This document shows positions 57,522 to 64,000 of a stretch of 64,000 nucleotides of DNA, in pieces. The stretch is from Amorphophallus konjac (Eukaryota > Streptophyta > Magnoliopsida > Alismatales > Araceae). The DNA lies in the NCBI GenBank assembly GCA_022559845.1, contig CM040118.1, positions 265,693,519 to 265,757,518 on the forward strand. Reading direction: 5' to 3'. Below the pieces are notes generated by a model that saw only the letters and a program-made list of their open reading frames with translations, made no database searches and was not told where the DNA came from. Numbering within the stretch: the first letter of the stretch is position 1; every line of letters starts with the position of its first letter. Made by a program: the position numbers and the translations under genes.

Positions 57522-60500
57522 GCAAGCTTTCACATAAGCTGGCGTCTGGAGTGCCGCGATGATGGCCCGCCGTGTCTCTTCATCTAGAGATAGAATCTCC
57601 CAGACGGTAAACCTGGATGGGATCTTTTTTAGGTGCTTGACTATTCTGTTGCCGGCTCGGACCTCGAGCAACTTCATCTCTTCGGCTCTGCTGTGCCTGC
57701 CCCCAGTCTGGGCCTGGGGAGCCGGCTCGGGGGGTGCTTCCTCCACCGGGTCAGGTATTACTTGGGCTTGCGGGGCCTGTTGGGTTTCTTCCTTCTCTTG
57801 CATGAACTTGGCAAGGTTTGGGATGTTGTCGGGTTCTTCCCTTGACAGAGAAGGAGTTGCCACCAGTGGGGCCGAGAGGCTACTTGCTTCTTTGACCTGT
57901 CGAGACTCTCGGGGGCATGACCGCCTTCCCCCTTGAGTTGTGAGAAACTCAATAAATGAAGGGATATTCTGGCCGACCGGCTCTCCAGGGTAGAGACCCG
58001 AGGGAGGGGGAATCTCCATGCCTTGGATCCTGGGTTCAGGGATATGATATGGCTGTTCTCCCCTGAGCATGATGTTATGGTTGGCCTGAGGAGGGCACCA
58101 CCATTTCCTTCCCGACCTGGTGGCATGCTGGGAGGTGGATGCTTCAGCCTGGTTCACTTCTGATGGCTCCATGGGCATCTCTTGCTCTTCCTCCCCCAGG
58201 GAGAGGGCAGTGTCAAATAACACTGATAGGGTGTTGCAGGAGAGAACGACCTCGCTCTTCTTCCTATTTCTGGGCCTTCTCTTTTTCTTTTTCTTCTTTT
58301 CTTCAATGGCTGGCAACTGGCCTTGGGGAGGCTCAACCCACAAAAGGGGCTCTCCCTTTGCCTCGGTCTCTGCTTCGGGAGCCAGTTCGAGTGACTCGAA
58401 CTCCTTCCAGGGGTCATATTCTTTCAATTCCAGAGGCCGGATTTCAGGCTGCTCATAATCTTCGAGCCCATCAATAACACCCTGGAGCCTCTCCACTATG
58501 GGACTGGTTTCTTTGTGCACCCGCACCGGGGTATGCTTCTTCTTGTTGTTAGTGAAGCGCCGCACGACTATCCGGGGGGCTGTATCGTGCCAAACATGCG
58601 TCACTGGTGACGGGACTGGCCGAGGTGTAACACCCCTTATATGAACCTCCGGCGTGGGCCGAGGGGCTTGCCTTCTTCTTCTATTCCTTGTCGACGCCTC
58701 CTGCCAACCTCCTTGGTCTTGAGCTGGTGCCATGACAAAGGCTTCATATGTTGCAGTTGTACTGGCCTCTACCCATTCCTCAGGCAGCTGCTGGTAAAGA
58801 GATGTCAAGTTAACCGAAGTGTCGAGGTTTGGCATCTCGTGAGGCTGTGGAGGATCCACCTTGTGCTCCCCCATGTCCAGCTCTCCCCTCTTAATCAAGG
58901 ATTCAATGACATCCTTGAAGATATAACACTCCTCGATAGTATGCCCCAGCATCTGGTGATACGGGCAGAAACGAGGATCATCCTTTCTTTTTATGTCGCC
59001 AGGCCTCTTTGGTTCTGGCAATGTGATTTTATTGTACCTGGTGGCCCATTCAAACAAGATCCGGGACTTATCTCGAGGAAAAGAATACAACTTATTCCTC
59101 ATTTTCTCTCGGAGAGAAGGACCTTCCCGCCGTTCAGTAGCCCTGACTGGAGGTGGGTTGGCCGTCTCCTTGGCCTTCTCCGTCTGTTTCTCAAAAGCTT
59201 GAAAGTCCAATGTGTGGACTTCTGGTGGCATCGGCTTCTTCTCAACTTGCCTGGCCCTTTGACTTGATACAGTTGGAGTGGAAGAGTATCGAGCAAGGAA
59301 TGCCTCGATCTCCGCCACTATATTGTTCAGACGGTCAAATGACTTTACTTCAGCACCAATCATTCTCTCAAGGATTTCTTTCTTCAGGTTCTGTTTATAG
59401 ATTTGCACCGCGTCCTCCTGATGCGGGGGACGTCTGCATCTCATGCTGAGGTTCCTCCACCTCTTTATGTAGTCGAGCGCCGACTCATCGTTTCTTTGCC
59501 TCGTGGCGTAGAGTTCTGCCACAGTGACCTCCCGTTCAGCTATGTAGAACCTCTCTTTAAACTTCTTCTGCAAGTCGGGCCAATCTGCAATGGACCCGGC
59601 GGACAGGCTCGAGTACCATTCAAAAGCAAGCCCGGTAAGTGTCGAGCCAAAGAATTTGAGGAGATAGGCTTCATCTGCAGCTAAATCCCCCATAACATTC
59701 ACATAGTAGGCAATGTGCTCCCTGGGAGACCCTTGCCCATTAAACTTCTCAAATTTCGGCAGCTTGGTGATGTCGGCCGGGAGCCTCCTTGCAGCATAGT
59801 GCGCCAAATAAGGTACCCGATACACATCAAAGGGCGTGCAATCACTATCGCTCCTTTCTGCCAGCTTCATGTCTATCATCTGTTCCAACATTAGTCTGTT
59901 CACCGTCGCCGGGTCCACCGGGTTCGGGTAAAAATGAGCTGGTTGAGCTAGTGGCATTGTTAACACTGTCGCCTGAGGTGCAATGGTGGATCCCTGGAAT
60001 GGTAGGTTCGATGGCGGGGCCGACGTTGTGTGCTGTGGCTGATGCAGGGGTATGCCCCCGGTGTAGCTGGGGATCGGTGGAGACACCGTCGCCTGTGGAG
60101 AAGCCTCCGAGGCTTGACCGTTGCCCCTAGGGGTCTCTGGTAATACTTCGATCTACTCGGATGTCGAGGGTTGAGCAGCTCTGTCGGTCAACTGCTTCCT
60201 TAGCAACTCGATCTCTCTCTGATATTGCTGCATCATAAGTAATACAGCGGGGTCACTCATTGAGAGGCTGGGGGTGCCCCCTCTTTCTTCAGCTGGCGCC
60301 TCTTCGGATGAAGTGGATGGTCCTCCCGTGGTGCCTTCAGTAATGACATTGGCGGCCAGGGCCATCGACGGTTCCCCATAGTCAGTTCTTTCAGTGTGAG
60401 CTTGTGTCTTTTCAGTTGCTGCTTTCCCTCTTCTGGTGAGAGGTCCTGGCCTTGCCACCAGTCTGGCCATTTCTTCGGGCTCGGTCTGTAAGGCCCCGTA

Positions 60501-61646
60501 CCGGCCGAATACTCCTGCCATATTGCAAGTGTAGACCCCTAGGTCTCTGCCTCTTCTTGCTGCTCTTCTCGACGGCCTGCTTGGGAAGACCAATCTGTCA
60601 AAGACGGACCCCCGCGGCCTCACCTCTTCCCTCAGCAGGGACTGATAGCGCTCCTCAGAGTAGTTCCTTGACTCGGCACTAGGCACGGGTCGGGTTTCTT
60701 CTTCTTCAAATGCAGAGGCCACTGCCCCCAGCAGTCTTTGGAGACCCAAGGGAGTGCTCCCCGGGCCCCGTAGGTAGTTTCTCATTGCTTGCTCCACTCC
60801 TTCCCAGTCTTGATCAGGAGGAGAGGCGGATGGCGTTGCCCTGTTGACAGCAGCGGGCATGTGGATTGTAGGCTCCGCATGGGCAGCCTGATAGTGACGT
60901 CGGTGGTGTCGACGGCGGGTGTTCTCCGGTGGGGCCAGTGTGGCCGATGCCGGCTGATAGACGGGGGCCGATGTCTTGACCCGGTCTGCTTGTTGAGCCC
61001 TTGCCGGGCGAAAGGTGTTGGGCCTTGCTTGGGTTGGTGAAGTAACCCGGGCTGCCATGGGAACCCATGCCTGCTTGCCCTTGGTCGGCCTAGGGGCCGG
61101 TTGGTGCTGTGGGTTTGTGGCTGGAGATGCGGGCGTCATACTGCCCTTCATCTTCCCCAGTGACTGGAAGGAGTTGCGCACCGGTACGGTGGGTATGATG
61201 CGATCCGGGATCACTTCGGAGCGTTGCCCGAAAAGATGCACCTGGAACGTTCCGACGACAGTAGACTTGCCGGTGCTGGAGACCTAGCCTCGGGGTGATG
61301 CAGTGGCATGGCTCCTCCGGAGCCTTCTCTGGTGGGAAGTCGAGCCTTGACGAGACGCGCCGGCGCTTTCATGCACGTGGTGCAGGTGGCAGCCCATTGT
61401 CTTCGCGGGAGCAGTCTTGGGAGGTCCGGCCATTAGTCGACCGTCAATAGCTTTGGCGGCCCCCTGGGTGGAGGCGTTGTTCTTGATCTCGTCAGATGCT
61501 TCCACGTCCAACAGGTGCGTGAAGGCCAATCCCAAAAAGTTGGGGAAGCCAACCAAGGGAGGGAAGCTCCTGAAAGCGAGGGGGACGACCATGTAGCCGT
61601 TCCGCACGTGACTCTCGACGGGTTGCTGACCGAAAGTGAGGGCCAT
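57522..61646 (-). pseudogene. Element B gag with long N-terminal extension
   Basis: One frame runs from ATG 61,646 (context AAGATGGCC) to the SIRE insertion at 57,522: about 1,375 codons broken only by TAG 61,284 and TAG 60,153. The first 500 residues are a Pro/Ser/Arg-rich extension with no recognised domain, starting MALTFGQQPVESH. Then QQYQREIELLRKQLTD, and the gag core near 59,770-59,450 (LPKFEKFNGQGSP; LTGLAFEWYSSLSAGSI; FKERFYIAEREVTVAELYATRQ; DYIKRWRNLSMRC). A CX2HX4HX4C knuckle (CPYHQMLGHTIEEC) lies near 58,950, followed by a long acidic tail with a KKKKKRRPRNRKK nuclear-localisation-like cluster near 58,270. The extension may correspond to the separate upstream ORF of Ogre-type elements; here it is in frame with gag. 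Confidence 0.88.
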
Positions 61647-61750
61647 CTTGACGTCCGGAATGCAACCTACATGTGCAAATTGAGAAATTAGTATTACTAG
61701 AAGGGGGATGTGGAGCCCTTAATTCCGGCAAAGAGATGAAGGGTGATCCA

Positions 61751-61768
61751 GTCCCACCGGGCGTGCCA
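61751..61768 (-). promoter_or_regulatory. Element B primer-binding site
   Basis: TGGCACGCCCGGTGGGAC on the minus strand, four bases from the LTR end (TCCACA). It begins with TGG as required. Element A has a related site. The tRNA is not assigned. The leader between it and gag (61,647-61,750) holds nothing else I can name. Confidence 0.7.
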
Positions 61769-61772
61769 GACT

Positions 61773-64000
61773 TGTGGACTCACTTTTTATTAAAAGATGT
61801 CGGATTGATTTATTTATTTGTTTATTAAGTGTGTGGGCGTGCCAGTCACAAAGTGACGATTTGTTCGGGCTTCGTGGAAGCCCATGGTGCGCTTGATCTG
61901 ACTCGGTCAGACGATTGTGTAGTTCGGGTCGGGACTGAGACCCGTTGTGCCATAAAGGTCACAATGTCATTTACATCCCCTCGGAGAGGGGAATACCCTT
62001 GATTAATTGCCAGAAATAAGGGCTCCACGGCCGAAAGACATACTAATTAATGCAGGGAGAAAAATGGTAGCCGGGCTTATGCAGTAAGCCTGTGGTAAGG
62101 GTATGAACACTCAGATTACGTCGGTCACCGATAGACCATTTCATGTTTGGACAAAAGTTCATACGGAAAACAATACGATAACGGGGGACGAATCTGTGCG
62201 AGTGTCTGCCGAGGGACGGCAATTTTAATACAGGGAGGAGAGTCAGATCCCAGTGAGGAAGGGGACCCTGATGAGATATTGGCCCAAGGTGTGGCCGAAC
62301 GATCGCCGTGACGAGAGAGACGACTCCCGAGGGTGACGCAAGGCTCACAAGAGCATCATTAATGTTCCTGGGTTCGGAATCCAAGAAGGAGAGACGGGGA
62401 CCATGCCGTTATATTCGTAGGTTGCCTTGGGTAACATATATCATTATCGCTCATTTGTTAGCATCGTTTCCTTTTGTTATCTTCTCTTTGCTCATTATTT
62501 TGGTTGGAATTAGGCCCTCCGCTTTATCACTATTATTCTTATCTACTTTTCATTTCCTTTATTATATAAATTTCATTATATATGTATTTATTGGAGAGGT
62601 GATGGAGTGTGTCGCTGGGAATGGAACTGGGAGTGTACCGCTAGGAAGCGTGGGTAGGTTGTACCGCTGGAGGGTGGAGGCTAGGGCATACCGCTGGAAG
62701 AAGTGGAGTGGGGTGTATTGCTGGAAGGTGAAGGGGAGTGTACCGCTGGAAGGTGCACCGCTGGAAGGGTTGGAGGAGTGCGTACCGCTGGGAGAAGTGA
62801 GTAGGGTGTACCGCTGGAGGGTCGAGGCTAGGGCATACTGCTGGAAGAAGTGGGTAGGGTGTACCGCTGGAGGTTGGAGTTCAGTTGGGTAGGGGGGAAT
62901 TCATAAGAAGTCCTCTGGTCTATGCAGGTCTGATGGGAGACTTCAAAGGATCAATTTTCGGTTTTACCGCATGATTCAGCCCCAATTCACGTCCGACAGT
63001 GCAGTTCTTCGGATCTCGTTCGGTCCAATCCCTTGAATTTTTTACAGTCCTTTTTAGTTGATTAAAGTGTCTCATTGTTGTCTAGTCCATCTGTTTGTTG
63101 CTTCTTTTCACCCTTTTTAATTTATTGTTATTCCTGACGAAAATTCGGCAGCACCTCCTCTTGACCTGGGAGGTAAGGGAATAACAAGGAACATGCCCAC
63201 AAGGAGTGGCATGAACCAACAACTGGGGGGGTGCCTGAGCAGCCACCTTTGGGGAAACTTCAGAAAACTCGGAAAAAACACCGAACGAGAAACCAGTAGA
63301 CTGATGTAAGCTATGAGTATACCGGGGAAATGATAATCAATGCGTGCCGCTGAGGCAGCCCAAGGGTGTGCTGCTGAGGCAGCCAGAGAGAGCGTGCTGC
63401 TAGGCAGACAGATTGGGAGTGTACCGCTGAGACAGCGAAAGGAGGGTGTGCCGCTGGGAGACCAAGGAAGGTGTGCCGCTGGGCAAATCCAGGGAGGGCT
63501 GTGCCGCCAAACGAACGAAAGGCAGAGGTGTGCCGCTGGGGGCCTCAGTGGTAGGATGACTGGGAGGCTGGAATGGGTGTAGATACACCGTGGACTTTGA
63601 AGGAAAGGCTGAGGAGCCTTCTGGCAAGTAGGTGGGTGATACACACCAAGTAGAGGTCCACAAAACTTCGACGGGGTGCAAAAGGAGGAAAAAGGGGGAT
63701 TGCATTGCAGAGTGTCACCAAGAGGAGGGAGAGGTTAGCCTTGCATCATCGAGCTAGAAGCACTAACCATTTGTCTATGCAAGCCAACGACATGGGAGAG
63801 CCAATGAGACAGGGGGTTAGGAAACCGAGGAAGCATGCAACGAAGATCACAGACCTCGCCGAAAAAAAAACCACGAATGCAACAGAATAGGGTAAGGCCG
63901 GAAAAAAGTATCCCATTCATGACAAACTCAAAGGACAAAAACCATGGCCGGAAAGGCCAAACATAGTACAGTACATTCAAACGAACGGGGGAAACGGGGA
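61773..64000 (-). mobile_element. Element B 5' LTR, truncated by window end
   Basis: It matches 26,983-29,210 base for base with scattered, mostly transition differences. It holds the GTGCCGCTGG-type clusters at 62,617-62,882 and 63,341-63,545. The left LTR predicts about 1,080 further bases beyond 64,000, including a third cluster and the TATA box. Confidence 0.92.

Larger units (their letters stand above)
47593..57526 (-). mobile_element. Non-autonomous SIRE-type (Ty1/copia) element, gag only, GCAAG duplication
   Basis: The element occupies 47,598-57,521, with GCAAG on both sides (47,593-47,597 and 57,522-57,526). Two LTRs of about 2.58 kb (47,598-50,184 and 54,945-57,521) differ at only a few scattered sites. 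The internal part is 4.76 kb: initiator-Met primer site, gag, about 2.2 kb without a gene, and polypurine tract. No protease, integrase, RT or RNase H is present, so it would depend on enzymes from a full SIRE element. It sits in the gag-protease junction of element B. Confidence 0.95.
26983..64000 (-). mobile_element. Tat-type Ty3/gypsy element B (right end outside window)
   Basis: Homologous LTR starts lie at 26,983 (TGTGGATG) and 61,773 (TGTGGACT). Between them, on the minus strand, are primer site, gag, protease, RT, two RNase H domains and integrase. A spliced gene of PMD type lies on the opposite strand between integrase and 3' LTR. Removing the SIRE element (47,598-57,526) and the solo LTR (34,729-37,838) leaves roughly 25 kb, in the size range of Ogre/Tat giants. 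The two LTRs differ by several substitutions per 100 bases near 27,000-27,430 and fewer further in. Confidence 0.88.

Noticed and set aside
1..64000. Host genes, tRNA or rRNA genes
   Set aside because: No host-type coding sequence, tRNA cloverleaf or rRNA segment was recognised; all long frames belong to mobile elements.

Overview
The window is a slice of a large, repeat-rich flowering-plant genome. I see no ordinary host gene. It is a stack of nested LTR retrotransposons of two superfamilies: Ty3/gypsy Tat-type elements (two RNase H domains, the second archaeal-type) and Ty1/copia SIRE-type elements (TGTTGG...CCAACA/CAACA termini, an initiator-Met primer site, an AAAAAGGGGGAG-type polypurine tract). 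The species cannot be named from this sequence.

Layout. 1-701: end of a SIRE-like LTR (minus). 702-17,803: Tat element A (minus sense), with two plus-strand plant-mobile-domain (PMD) genes at 1,377-3,782 and 4,452-5,902, pol at 7,640-13,150, gag to about 15,050, primer site at 16,055-16,072 and the 5' LTR at 16,084-17,803. 17,804-20,523: a 517-bp SIRE-like LTR piece, an inverted copy of LTR A, then another SIRE-like LTR end. 20,524-26,073: decayed element C (plus sense; LTR-like end, leader, gag, protease, G-patch). 26,074-26,982: start of another SIRE-like LTR, cut by the next insertion. 26,983 to beyond 64,000: Tat element B (minus sense), with 3' LTR 26,983-30,290, a spliced plus-strand PMD-type gene 31,826-40,737, pol 41,996-47,592, gag 57,522-61,646, primer site 61,751-61,768 and the start of the 5' LTR at 61,773. 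B carries two younger insertions: a solo SIRE-like LTR (34,729-37,833, duplication GACAG) and a gag-only SIRE element (47,598-57,521, duplication GCAAG).

Insertion order read from the nesting: C, then the SIRE-like LTR at 26,074, then B, then the two SIRE insertions into B. Nearly all reading frames carry nonsense codons; in B they are almost all TAG, as expected from C-to-T decay of methylated DNA.

The most interesting pattern is that each family carries its own short motif, repeated dozens of times in noncoding DNA. A has a 17-18 bp dyad CGGTCn-N5-nGACCG whose arms co-vary through all four base pairs. B has GTGCCGCTGG. The SIRE-like LTRs have RTGTAYAGACTT. In A and B the arrays occupy the LTR (and, in A, the leader) and also the flanks of the antisense PMD genes. 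This resembles the motif arrays read by VANC anti-silencing proteins of VANDAL transposons and suggests an element-encoded DNA-binding system, which is inference and untested.
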